Below, in pieces: positions 28,029-35,980 of a DNA stretch of 64,000 nt. Position 1 is the stretch's first letter, and each line of letters starts with the position of its first letter. Made by a program: the position numbers and the translations under genes. This stretch comes from Actinacidiphila bryophytorum (GTDB taxonomy: Bacteria > Actinomycetota > Actinomycetes > Streptomycetales > Streptomycetaceae): assembly GCF_016916835.1 (NCBI RefSeq), contig NZ_JAFFIX010000029.1, positions 1 to 64,000 on the forward strand, given 5' to 3'. The notes beneath the pieces were generated by a model, which made no database searches, had not been told where the DNA came from, and saw only the letters and a list, made by a program, of their open reading frames with translations.

Positions 28029-29506
28029 GGCTGTACGAACCCGTCGTCGAGGCGGCCCGCAGGACGCCGCACGCCCTGGCCGTGGACGCGCCCGACGGGC
28101 GGCTGGACTACGCGGCCCTGGACGCGCTCGCCGGCCGCTACGCCGCCGCGCTCACCGCCCGGGGCGTGCGCTCCGGTGACCGGGTGGTGCTGTGGTCCGC
28201 CAAGAGCCTGCACGTGGTGGCGCTGATGCAGGGCTGCCTGCGGGCCGGCGCGCTGTACGTGCCGGTGTCGGCCACCAACCCGCCCTCTCGGCTGGCCCGG
28301 ATCGCGGCGGCCTGCGCGGCCGCGCTGGTGGTCACCGACAAGGACGGTGCCGAGGCGGCGGCGGACTGCGGCGGCGAGGCCCCGGCGTGCACGACTTTCG
28401 AGGAGCTGCTCGCCGGCGCCGAGGGCGCGCCGGTGCCCGCGCCGGTGGCGGGGTCGCCGGACGACGCGGCGTACATCCTGTTCACCTCCGGCTCCACCGG
28501 CGATCCGAAGGGGGTGTGCCTGAGCCACCGCAATGCGCTGGCCTTCGTGCGCTGGGCGGTCGACGAGTTGGGCATCGGCCCGCAGGACAGGCTGTCCAAC
28601 CACGCGCCGTTCAACTTCGACCTGTCGGTGTTCGATCTGTACGCGGCCTTCCTGACCGGGGCGAGCGTCCATCTGGTGCCGGAGCATCTCGCCTACGCGC
28701 CACCGCAGTTGCTGCGGTTCGTCGCGGACCACGAGCTGACGGTCTGGTACTCGGTGCCGTCCGCACTCATCTTGATGATGACCCGCGGCGGGCTGCTGGA
28801 GCGGCCGGTTCCGCCGTCGCTCAGGGTCTGCGTCTTCGCCGGCGAGCCGTTCCCGATCCCGCAGCTCCGCCAACTGCGCGGCGCCTGGCCCAAGGTGCGG
28901 CTGTTCAACTGGTACGGACCCACGGAGACGAACGTCTGCACCTCCCACGAGGTCCGCGACGCGGACCTGGAGACCGGGCGTGCGCTGCCCATCGGCACCG
29001 CGTGCTCCGGGGACACGCTGCACTTCGGCGAGGCGGAGCCGGACCGGCGCGGGCGCGAACTGCTGGTGTCCGGGCCGACAGTGATGCTCGGCTACTGGGG
29101 CCGGCCGCGGCAGCAGGGCCCGTACGCCACCGGCGACCTGGTGGAGCCGGACGGCGAGGGGCTGCTGGAGTATCTGGGCCGGCGCGACCACATGGTGAAG
29201 ATCCGTGGGAACCGGGTCGAACTCGGTGAGATCGAGGCCGCGTTGGGACTTCATCCGAAAGTACGCGAGGTGGCCGTGCTGGTGGTCGGCGAGGGAATAT
29301 CCGCCCGGGTGCACGCGGTGGTGGTGCCGGGAGCGGGCTCCGAGCCCGGCCTCCTGGATCTCAAGAGGTGGAGCTCGGAGCGGCTTCCGTCCTACATGAT
29401 GCTGGATTCCATGAGCGTGGTGAGCGAACTCCCGCGCACCGACAACGGGAAGACGAACCGCCGTCTGCTCATGGAATCGCTGCAGGCGGACGGCTCACAA
29501 GGCTGA
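28025..29506 (+). CDS. L-proline adenylating enzyme (prolyl-AMP ligase, PltF-like)
   Basis: A 493-residue stand-alone adenylation protein. It shows the core motifs [11 protein letters not shown] (153-163), FNFDLSVFD, NWYGPTETNVC, ATGDLV, GRRDHMVKIRGNRVELGEIE and the C-terminal Lys motif LPRTDNGKTNRR. No carrier or condensation domain is attached, so it loads a free carrier, the one at 25.3-25.6 kb. Proline is inferred from the neighbouring prolyl-carrier dehydrogenase, not from a decoded pocket. Translation is coupled to the dehydrogenase (GTG overlapping TGA). Its end overlaps the end of the convergent regulator gene by 12 bases, leaving no room for a conventional terminator. Confidence 0.9.
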   Translation: MRLYEPVVEAARRTPHALAVDAPDGRLDYAALDALAGRYAAALTARGVRSGDRVVLWSAKSLHVVALMQGCLRAGALYVPVSATNPPSRLARIAAACAAALVVTDKDGAEAAADCGGEAPACTTFEELLAGAEGAPVPAPVAGSPDDAAYILFTSGSTGDPKGVCLSHRNALAFVRWAVDELGIGPQDRLSNHAPFNFDLSVFDLYAAFLTGASVHLVPEHLAYAPPQLLRFVADHELTVWYSVPSALILMMTRGGLLERPVPPSLRVCVFAGEPFPIPQLRQLRGAWPKVRLFNWYGPTETNVCTSHEVRDADLETGRALPIGTACSGDTLHFGEAEPDRRGRELLVSGPTVMLGYWGRPRQQGPYATGDLVEPDGEGLLEYLGRRDHMVKIRGNRVELGEIEAALGLHPKVREVAVLVVGEGISARVHAVVVPGAGSEPGLLDLKRWSSERLPSYMMLDSMSVVSELPRTDNGKTNRRLLMESLQADGSQG

Positions 29507-30220
29507 ACGGACATTGCCGCCGGCTCTGACGATTCCCTTCTCGTACGCGTAGATCACCGCGTGGACCCGGTTTCGCAGGGCAAGCTTGTCCAGCATGCGC
29601 TGGACATGGGATTTCACCGTGCTTTCACTCAGAAATAACGCTTCCGAAATCTCCGCATTGGAATACCCACGGATAATGAGCTCAAGCACGTCGCGCTCTC
29701 TCCGAGTTATTCCGACGGCTTCGAGATCCGGTTCCGATAAACCTGCCGGCATGGTTGCTGCGGGCTCCACCGGCTCTACGGGCTCTACGGGCTCTACGGT
29801 GTTCTGCTCCTCGGTCTCGCAGTGCGGCACGACCAGCCGGTAGCCGGCGCTGATCATGCGGACGGCGGCGGCGATGCGCTGCGGGCTGGCCCGGTTGTCC
29901 AGCACGCCCCACAACCCCGCCGCCTGCCAGTCGTGCGCGGCCTGGTCCAGTCGCGACACGATGGCCAGTGTTTTCGGCTGCTCATCGGCAACACTGCCGA
30001 TGAGCAGCCGTAACTCCGCGGATGAAGCCGTTTCGAGGTCCTGCCCGTCGATGATCACGACGTCCGGTGAGAGTCTCGTCAGACTCGGCAGGGCACTTGT
30101 CAGATCGGCGGCACTGCCGACCACGTCCAGATCGGCCTCCCGGCCCAGCAGCACACTCAGCCCTACCCTCGAAACAGCCCGAGAATCCACCAGAAAAACC
30201 TTGGCGGCTTCCTCTTGCAT
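29495..30220 (-). CDS. Atypical LuxR-family response regulator with two TTA codons
   Basis: A 241-residue protein with a receiver-like domain (1-125), a VEP-repeat linker and a LuxR-type HTH (about 168-235, ITRRERDVLELIIRGYSNAEIS). The receiver keeps Asp58 (VVIIDGQD), but one of the two Mg-binding acids is Ser (LVDSR) and the conserved Lys is absent, so phosphorylation is doubtful and no kinase gene adjoins. Leu70 and Leu195 are TTA codons, making translation depend on the bldA tRNA, typical of pathway-specific Streptomyces regulators. It is a close sister of the protein at 32.1-32.8 kb. Probable role: activation of the pyrrolyl-polyketide operons. Confidence 0.85.
   Translation of the reverse strand: MQEEAAKVFLVDSRAVSRVGLSVLLGREADLDVVGSAADLTSALPSLTRLSPDVVIIDGQDLETASSAELRLLIGSVADEQPKTLAIVSRLDQAAHDWQAAGLWGVLDNRASPQRIAAAVRMISAGYRLVVPHCETEEQNTVEPVEPVEPVEPAATMPAGLSEPDLEAVGITRRERDVLELIIRGYSNAEISEALFLSESTVKSHVQRMLDKLALRNRVHAVIYAYEKGIVRAGGNVRSAL
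29763..29798. repeat. 9-bp tandem repeat encoding (Val-Glu-Pro)4
   Basis: Three exact copies of ggctctacg plus one diverged copy lie within the regulator gene. On the coding strand they give a VEPVEPVEPVEP linker between the receiver-like and DNA-binding domains. The sister regulator at 32.1-32.8 kb lacks the expansion. Confidence 0.75.
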
Positions 30221-30260
30221 CGCTAGCCCCCGAACTTCAGCTGCCTACAAGCGGGACCCG

Positions 30261-30289
30261 ACCTTAGCATGGGCACTCCGGCCCTACAA
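30261..30289 (-). promoter_or_regulatory. Candidate promoter of the TTA-containing regulator
   Basis: On the minus strand, TTGTAG (30289-30284) and TAAGGT (30266-30261) are separated by 17 bases, a fair match to a housekeeping sigma -35/-10 pair. It lies 40-70 bases upstream of the regulator start at 30220. The rest of the 441-base divergent spacer (30221-30661) is locally AT-rich near 30290-30340 and must also hold the antiporter promoter, which I could not place. No gene is seen in the spacer. Confidence 0.4.
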
Positions 30290-30661
30290 CCATAGCTTTT
30301 CGAATTGCTACCGCCGGTTTGTCAAACTTTTCGGCGCAATGCCGCACGGCGGGCGACACGCTGATGAGCTGCCGGGAGTGGCGGTCCCGGTCGGCACAAC
30401 CCCCAAAAGGAGGAATGCCCGCGGGACCCCCTGCTCATTCTTTCGGCCCGGTACTCGTCCCGACAGACCACACGCGCCGCGCGCACCGCGCCCGGATTTC
30501 ATCCCAACTGCCGTTACGCGCGGGACACCGGAGCAAGCAGAGTCTCAGTCTGCGCGCGCAGGCACGCCGCGCCGGCCGCCCACTCGACCCCGACGGGCCG
30601 CGGGACTGCGGACCTGCGCCGCCGCGGCAGTCCTCCCCCTCCCTCAAGGCAGGAGTCCCGT

Positions 30662-32029
30662 ATGTCCACGTGGTTCCGAGACCTCCCGCCCGACTGCGTG
30701 GCGCTGGCCGACGTCGCGGTCGCGGTCATCGCGGGCGCGGCGCTCATCCGGGCCACCCGCAGGTTCCGCCAGCCCGCAGTGATCTGGGAGATCGCCACCG
30801 GGATCATCCTCGGCCCCAGCGTGCTGGGGCTCTTCCCCGGCCATCTGGACACCCGCCTCTTCCCGGTGGCCCAACGCCCCACGCTCACCGCGATGTCCGA
30901 GCTGGGGCTGGTCTTCTTCATGTTCCTGGCCGGCTGGGAGATGAACCCCCGGCTGCTGCGCAGCGGCCGGTCGGCGGTGGCCGTCACGGCGGTCTCGGCG
31001 ATGGCGGTGCCGTTCCTGATGGGCGCCGGGCTGGCCTTCGCCCTCGCCTCCGACCACCGCGGCCACACGTCGACGTCCGCGTTCGTGCTCTACTTCGGCA
31101 CCACGATGGCGATCACCGCCTTCCCTGTGCTGGCCCGTATCCTGCGCGACACCGGCCTGGACCGCACCCCGGTGGGTGTGCTGTCCATGGCCTGCGCGGC
31201 GGTCGGCGACGGCATCGCCTGGTGCCTGCTGATCGTGGTCGTCGCGGTGGCCGGGTCGCACGGCGCCGGCCAGGTGTGGCACACCATGCTGCTGGCCGCG
31301 GTCCTGGGATCGCTGCTCTTCGGCCTGGTGCGGCCACTGCTTGCGCGCTGGGCGGCCGGGACCGAGCAGGAGGGGGCGCCGGAGGCAGAACCGGGCGAGC
31401 AGCGGCCGGACATGGCGGTCGACACGGCCGGCAACCGCGCCTTCCTGCTCACCGGCTCCTTCGCGCTGCTGTGCGGCTGCGCCACCGCGTGGATCGGCAT
31501 CCACCCGATCCTGGGCGCGTTCGCCGCAGGACTGGTGATGCCGCGCACCGTCGGCCCGCGGATCCGCGAGGCGGTGGAGGTGCCGCTCGCGCGCGCCAGC
31601 ACCCTGCTGCTGCCGGTGTACTTCATCGTCACGGGCCTGTCGGTCGACCTCAAGACGGTCGGCTGGGCGGGCGCCGGCGAACTGTGCCTGATCGTGCTGG
31701 TCGCGGTGGCCGGAAAGTTCGTCGGCGCGGTGGTCCCGGCCCGCTCTTTCGGCATCTCCTGGCAGGAGTCCGGCGCACTGGGCATCCTGATGAACACCCG
31801 GGGTCTGACCGAGCTCGTCGTCCTGGGCGTCGGCCACGACCTCGGCGTCATCGACGACCGGCTCTTCTCGATCATGGTCATCATGGCCCTGGTCACCACG
31901 GCGATGGCAGGACCGCTACTCCGGCTGATCGGTATCCAGGCGCCCGGCATCCCCGAGTCGCCGGCCGAACTCGCCGACGCCCCCGCCCTGTCAGGCAGCG
32001 CCGGCACCGCGGGGCCGGACCGGGCGTAG
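30662..32029 (+). CDS. Cation/proton antiporter (CPA2, KefB/NapA-like)
   Basis: A 455-residue integral membrane protein with about 12 hydrophobic segments and motifs of the CPA2 family (EIATGIILGPSVLGLF, MFLAGWEMNP, GDGIAWCLL, HPILGAFAAGLVMPR, LMNTRGLTELVVL). It exchanges monovalent cations for protons across the membrane. The charged loop around residues 237-260 and the lack of TrkA domains suggest a simple antiporter. The ATG follows AGGCAGGAG. It stands between two sister regulators of the cluster. Chlorinated pyrrolyl-phenols often act as protonophores, so this gene may protect the producer by restoring ion balance; that role is inference. Confidence 0.85.
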   Translation: MSTWFRDLPPDCVALADVAVAVIAGAALIRATRRFRQPAVIWEIATGIILGPSVLGLFPGHLDTRLFPVAQRPTLTAMSELGLVFFMFLAGWEMNPRLLRSGRSAVAVTAVSAMAVPFLMGAGLAFALASDHRGHTSTSAFVLYFGTTMAITAFPVLARILRDTGLDRTPVGVLSMACAAVGDGIAWCLLIVVVAVAGSHGAGQVWHTMLLAAVLGSLLFGLVRPLLARWAAGTEQEGAPEAEPGEQRPDMAVDTAGNRAFLLTGSFALLCGCATAWIGIHPILGAFAAGLVMPRTVGPRIREAVEVPLARASTLLLPVYFIVTGLSVDLKTVGWAGAGELCLIVLVAVAGKFVGAVVPARSFGISWQESGALGILMNTRGLTELVVLGVGHDLGVIDDRLFSIMVIMALVTTAMAGPLLRLIGIQAPGIPESPAELADAPALSGSAGTAGPDRA

Positions 32030-32063
32030 CGTGACAGGGGACGGGAGGATGTCGGACGGACGG

Positions 32064-32768
32064 TCACAGAGCCGGGACGACGTTGCCGCCGGCCCGCACG
32101 ATGCCCTTCTCGTACGCGTAGATGACGGCGTGCACCCGGTTGCGCAGCTCGAGCTTGTCCAGCATGCGCTGGACGTGGGATTTCACCGTACTCTCGCTCA
32201 GGAAGAGGGCTTCGGAGATCTCGGCGTTCGAATAGCCGCGGATGATGAGTTCGAGGACGTCGCGCTCCCTGGGGGTGATTCCGACGGCCTCCAGGTCCAG
32301 TTCCGACAAGCCGGCCGGCTCGACGTCGACGGGCTCTTCGGCCCTCGGTTCCCCGGTCTCGCCCTCGCAATCCGGAACGACCAGCCGGTAGCCGGCACTG
32401 ATCATACGGACCGCCGCGACGATGCGCTGCGGGCTGGCCCTGCTGTCGAGCACGCCCCACGAACCCGCCGACTGCCAACTCCGCGCGACCTGGTCCATCT
32501 GCGGCACCATGGCGAGCACCTTCGGATTGACGTCCGCGACGCCGCCTACGAGCAGCCGTAACTCCGCGGAAGAAGACGGATCGAGGTCCTGGCCGTCGAT
32601 GATCACGACATCCGGTGAAAGCCTTGCCATGCTCGACAGGGCGCCTGCCGCGTCAGCCGCGTCGCCGACCACGTCGAGACCGGCTTCCCTGCCCAGCAGG
32701 ACGGTCAGGCCCACTCTCGGAACCGCCCTCGAACCCACCAGGAAAACTCTGGTGCCTTCCTCGCGCAT
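32064..32768 (-). CDS. Atypical LuxR-family response regulator, paralogue of the 29.5-30.2 kb regulator
   Basis: A 234-residue protein colinear with the regulator at 29.5-30.2 kb, with a receiver-like domain, a short linker and a LuxR HTH (ITPRERDVLELIIRGYSNAEIS; the HTH blocks are almost identical). The acidic pocket is more eroded: VFLVGSR has neither Mg-binding acid, though Asp58 remains. Leu70 is a TTA codon at the same position as in the paralogue, so the codon predates the duplication. The start at 32768 is chosen by alignment; an upstream ATG at 32837 adds 23 poorly coding residues. It starts 17 bases after the GNAT gene on the same strand, so it may be co-transcribed with region B. 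Confidence 0.85.
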   Translation of the reverse strand: MREEGTRVFLVGSRAVPRVGLTVLLGREAGLDVVGDAADAAGALSSMARLSPDVVIIDGQDLDPSSSAELRLLVGGVADVNPKVLAMVPQMDQVARSWQSAGSWGVLDSRASPQRIVAAVRMISAGYRLVVPDCEGETGEPRAEEPVDVEPAGLSELDLEAVGITPRERDVLELIIRGYSNAEISEALFLSESTVKSHVQRMLDKLELRNRVHAVIYAYEKGIVRAGGNVVPAL

Positions 32769-32784
32769 CACTCGCCCCCGAAGC

Positions 32785-33810
32785 TCAGGTGCCGTCCTCC
32801 GGCCGTCGCCATGCAAGACCATCGACCGTCCGCGCACAACCCAACGAAAACGCGGGAATCGGCGGGACGCGGGAGCTGACCTGCGCGAGCGGCTGCGCGT
32901 CGTCCTCCCCCGCCACCGTCACAACGACCAGCCGCAACGGCACCGGGTCATCCAGCGCGGCCGCTATGGCCCGGCGCGGTGGTGCAAACGTCGGACGATC
33001 GCGCGTCATGTCGTACGCGACGATCAGTGCGGGGTCGGTGAGCGCGGACGCCCGGAGGATGAGGATGGCCTCGTCCTTGTCGTCATCCTCGGCGATGTGG
33101 TGTTCAGGTACCGGGCTGAAGCCCAGCCCTGTCTTGAAGGAGTGCAGGCCCGGCTCGGTGAGGGCGCCGTAAAGAGCCGGGTCGCTGCCCAATGAGATGA
33201 AGGACAGCTGCATTTTGCGCGCGATGGAGAAAGCGTGCAGATACAGCACGCGGTTGAGTCGGCGTCTGCGAGCCTCGGGCGTCGTCGCCGTGAAGCGGAC
33301 AATCATAGCGTCGCGGGCACGATTTGATCGGCAGACGACGGCACCGACGAGGTCGTTGTCGACATGGCCAGTGACCACGAGGTAGCAGTTCGCGGGGTCG
33401 AGGAGAGCGTCGCGCTCGGCGTGGGCGTAATCGACCCCGTGGCGCATCGCCGCTATCTGGCGTCGGTACAGGCGCAGGAATCCGTCCACTGCCTCCTCGG
33501 TGGGCGGTTCGTGCACGCCGATCTGCACGCGGTCGGCTTCGGCCGCTCTGCGTGCCTTCCTGATGGCCTTGCACTCCCGGCTGGACAATCGCGCCAGATA
33601 CGTGTCCTCGTCCTGTTCGGCACGCGCCACCCAGGTGATCCACTGCGGCTTCAGGATGAAGCCCGACTCCTCCAGCGCCGGCCAGTGCTCCGGGGCCGGG
33701 TCGTCGACCCGGAGCAGGTCGACGTCCGGCCGGTCGTCCTTCGACCGGTGGAGGGCCTCCTCGACGGACAGTGTCGCGGTCCTGATGCCGTGATCGTCGG
33801 AGATGTTCAT
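32785..33810 (-). CDS. GNAT/FemAB-like acyl- or aminoacyl-transferase
   Basis: A 341-residue protein whose middle (about 75-235) resembles the GNAT/FemAB-like fold: RLSSRECKAIRKARRAA, then VVTGHVDNDLVGAVVCRSN, then ARRRRLNRVLYLHAFSIARKMQLSFISLGSD. Such proteins move acyl groups from CoA or amino acids from tRNA to an amine. Neither donor nor acceptor can be read from the sequence. It is the last enzyme gene of the region B operon, overlapping the VOC gene by ATGA. In this context it may acylate or aminoacylate the GTP-derived product, for activity or self-protection. The C-terminal 100 residues show no domain I recognise. Confidence 0.6.
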   Translation of the reverse strand: MNISDDHGIRTATLSVEEALHRSKDDRPDVDLLRVDDPAPEHWPALEESGFILKPQWITWVARAEQDEDTYLARLSSRECKAIRKARRAAEADRVQIGVHEPPTEEAVDGFLRLYRRQIAAMRHGVDYAHAERDALLDPANCYLVVTGHVDNDLVGAVVCRSNRARDAMIVRFTATTPEARRRRLNRVLYLHAFSIARKMQLSFISLGSDPALYGALTEPGLHSFKTGLGFSPVPEHHIAEDDDKDEAILILRASALTDPALIVAYDMTRDRPTFAPPRRAIAAALDDPVPLRLVVVTVAGEDDAQPLAQVSSRVPPIPAFSLGCARTVDGLAWRRPEDGT

Positions 33811-34217
33811 TCGCCGAACACCCAGGGGGCCAACACGACCAGCCAGCCGTCAGGATCCTCGAACAGGACGGCGCCACGCTCGTTCCAGTACGGATTGGCG
33901 GCCGCCACCGGGATGTGACCGCCGTCGGTGAGGTGTGCCACGGCCGCAGCGAGTGCCTCGTGCCCCCGCAGATACAGGACCAGCTGGTTCTCCGGATGCG
34001 GCGGGGGGATGACCGGCGGCGTCCCGTGCTGGGTGATCTCCATCTGTACCGGGCTGTCCGGCAGGCCGAAGACCACGCCGTCGTACCCGGCGTGGTCTCG
34101 CCATTGTGCGAGAACCGGTAACCCGAGGCCGTCCCGGTAGAAAGCGAAGATCTCGTCATAGTGCGCTGTGGGCCGCGCGAAGCGCACGGCTCCGACCACG
34201 AGGTGTTCAGGCCACAT
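33807..34217 (-). CDS. VOC-superfamily (glyoxalase/bleomycin-resistance-like) protein
   Basis: A 136-residue protein of the vicinal-oxygen-chelate fold: paired beta-alpha-beta units, with GAVRFARPTAHYDEIFAFYRDGLGLPV at the start of the first and FEDPDGWLVVLAPW at the end of the second. Members either bind and sequester drugs or catalyse metal-dependent chemistry. Beside two exporters in a biosynthetic operon, a resistance role is likely, though a tailoring role is possible. The ATG at 34217 overlaps the preceding small ORF; the longer upstream frame to 34394 is not coding-like. The stop overlaps the GNAT start (ATGA). Confidence 0.8.
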   Translation of the reverse strand: MWPEHLVVGAVRFARPTAHYDEIFAFYRDGLGLPVLAQWRDHAGYDGVVFGLPDSPVQMEITQHGTPPVIPPPHPENQLVLYLRGHEALAAAVAHLTDGGHIPVAAANPYWNERGAVLFEDPDGWLVVLAPWVFGE

Positions 34218-34419
34218 GGCGACCCGCTCCCCGCTGCTGCGCGACGTCGCTGAGGACCTTGCACAGGGACGTCTCGATCTCGTCGGGCTCGGCCGGGCCG
34301 CAGATGAGGGGCGTCGCCGGCTGGACGACACGGTCGCCCTGGTCGCCTGAACAGTCGGTGAAATGGAGCCACAGGTTGCGGCGGACGGGGTCATCGACCG
34401 GGAGTGCCGATGCTGTCAT
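34207..34419 (-). CDS. Small protein of unknown function resembling an aminotransferase N-terminus
   Basis: A 70-residue ORF that overlaps the VOC start by 11 bases and is in the operon direction. The segment VRRNLWLHFTDCSG recalls the extreme N-terminus of class III (omega) aminotransferases (RRHLWMHFT...), but nothing downstream continues that family. It could be a coupled small protein or a leftover of a truncated gene. Two Cys residues are present. No function is proposed. Confidence 0.35.
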   Translation of the reverse strand: MTASALPVDDPVRRNLWLHFTDCSGDQGDRVVQPATPLICGPAEPDEIETSLCKVLSDVAQQRGAGRHVA

Positions 34420-34488
34420 GGTCCTCGTTCTCCTCTGCGGGGTGGTAATCGGCCCAGCGTTCAAAGGCATTGCGGTCCGGGACGGGGG

Positions 34489-34617
34489 TCAGGATGCGTT
34501 CGCCAGAGCGTACGGGCCGGCCAGAGCGTCGGGTGGCCGAACGCGGACGGACCGGTGCCCGACGCAGAACAGATCCGGCAGGTCGTCGACCCGGACCGGC
34601 ACAGGCTGCAGCAGCAT
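34489..34617 (-). CDS. Possible 42-residue protein coupled to the MFS gene
   Basis: A short ORF whose ATG overlaps the MFS stop as TGATG, a classic coupling arrangement. The product begins MLLQPVPVRVDDLPDLF and has no recognisable domain. It may be only a fortuitous frame; the 69 bases between its stop and the next small ORF carry nothing I can support. Confidence 0.25.
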   Translation of the reverse strand: MLLQPVPVRVDDLPDLFCVGHRSVRVRPPDALAGPYALANAS

Positions 34618-35879
34618 CAGCCCTCCGTGGCGGGGGCAGTGGCCACAGACAGCGCAAGGCCGCGCGTGGACCGGGCGGCGAGCAGGACCGGCAGGGGAAG
34701 CAGCACGAGCAGCCCGATGAGCAGAAAGCCGTAGCGACCGGCTTGCGCCACGGCCGCGGCACCAGCCACCGGTCCGATCAACTCGCCGAGGTCGGAGACG
34801 GCACCGAAGATCCCGAACGACCGTCCCAGTCGTCCGGCCGCGGCGCGCAGGTCGGCGATCCCCTGCCGGGCGGCCAGGTAGATCATCGGCTGGCCGGTCA
34901 TGAATACGGCGAAACAGCCCATGAGCGCGAAGCTGCGGTCGCTGACGGACATCAACGCCAGCCCGGCGGCGGTCAACGCCAGCCCGCTCACGGCCAGGGT
35001 GCGCAGCCGCCATCGGCCGGCGAAGCGCGAAAGTACCAGCGACATGAGGGAGAACACGGCGAATCCGACAGCGAAGACCGCCGCGATCAGGCTTTCCCGG
35101 CCGCCTGCGGGCGCCAAGTACCTGGGGATGGTCGGTTCCAGCGCCGAGGCACCGATTCCGGCGAAGACGTCCAGACCCGCGAAGGCGAGCACTGGCAGGA
35201 GCCAGGAGGGCTCCCCGACGCCGGATCGGCCCCGTTCCTGATGCTGTTTCCCGCTCCCGCCCGGCTCGTCCGTCGAGGTGTCGTCCTTCTCCGATCGCGC
35301 ACCCGGTGCGGTGGTGTCGGCCGCCTCGGCCGTCGCACCCGGAATCGCCGCCAACAGGCCCACGGCCATCGTGGCGATGAGAGCGGCGCCGGCCAGGCAC
35401 AGCCCGGTGAGCCCGATCGGCTCGCCGGCCGCGGCCCCGGCCGGACCCGCAAGAAGCCCGGTGAAGGAGGCGGAGCCGAACCAGCCCATCATGCGGCCGC
35501 TCGGAATACCCTGCCGCCGGGCGAGATCAGCCGCCCCCTGATAAAGCGCCGGAGTCACCACGCCTTCGCCGGCCCCCCAGACGAGCCGGGCCGCCAGCAG
35601 CGTCGACGGAGAGCGGGCGAAGGTGAACGCCACGACCGCGGCAGAGACGACGAGCAGTGCGGCGAAGGCGACCCGTCGGGCGCCCCAACGGTCGCACCAC
35701 GCTCCGCCGAGCGGCTGGCACAGCGCCTTCGCCCCGGCGAACAGCGCGAAGGCCAGCGCAACTCCCGTGCCCGTCAGGTGGGCACGAAGCATGAGCTCGG
35801 GGACGAAGGGGATGAGCACCGTGTACGAGGCGTTGGTCACCACGATCGCAAGGAGCAGAGTGCATGTCCTGGTGTTCAT
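34617..35879 (-). CDS. MFS transporter (drug-efflux type)
   Basis: A 420-residue protein with about 12 hydrophobic segments in two halves, separated by a charged cytoplasmic loop (about 185-228). The MFS motif A-like segment GGAWCDRWGARRVAF lies between helices 2 and 3, and GLLAGPAGAA resembles the helix-5 antiporter motif. It most likely exports the region B product and gives self-resistance. It is encoded directly after a second, unrelated MFS gene in the same operon. The ATG at 35879 has a weak GAGG site. Confidence 0.85.
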   Translation of the reverse strand: MNTRTCTLLLAIVVTNASYTVLIPFVPELMLRAHLTGTGVALAFALFAGAKALCQPLGGAWCDRWGARRVAFAALLVVSAAVVAFTFARSPSTLLAARLVWGAGEGVVTPALYQGAADLARRQGIPSGRMMGWFGSASFTGLLAGPAGAAAGEPIGLTGLCLAGAALIATMAVGLLAAIPGATAEAADTTAPGARSEKDDTSTDEPGGSGKQHQERGRSGVGEPSWLLPVLAFAGLDVFAGIGASALEPTIPRYLAPAGGRESLIAAVFAVGFAVFSLMSLVLSRFAGRWRLRTLAVSGLALTAAGLALMSVSDRSFALMGCFAVFMTGQPMIYLAARQGIADLRAAAGRLGRSFGIFGAVSDLGELIGPVAGAAAVAQAGRYGFLLIGLLVLLPLPVLLAARSTRGLALSVATAPATEG

Positions 35880-35980
35880 ACCGCCTCGGCCATGTAGCGG
35901 GTCACAAACGCGTGCACGCGCACCTCCGCGACGCTACCCCGGATAGTCGAGACGTAGGCCGGGCTCCACAACTCGACATG

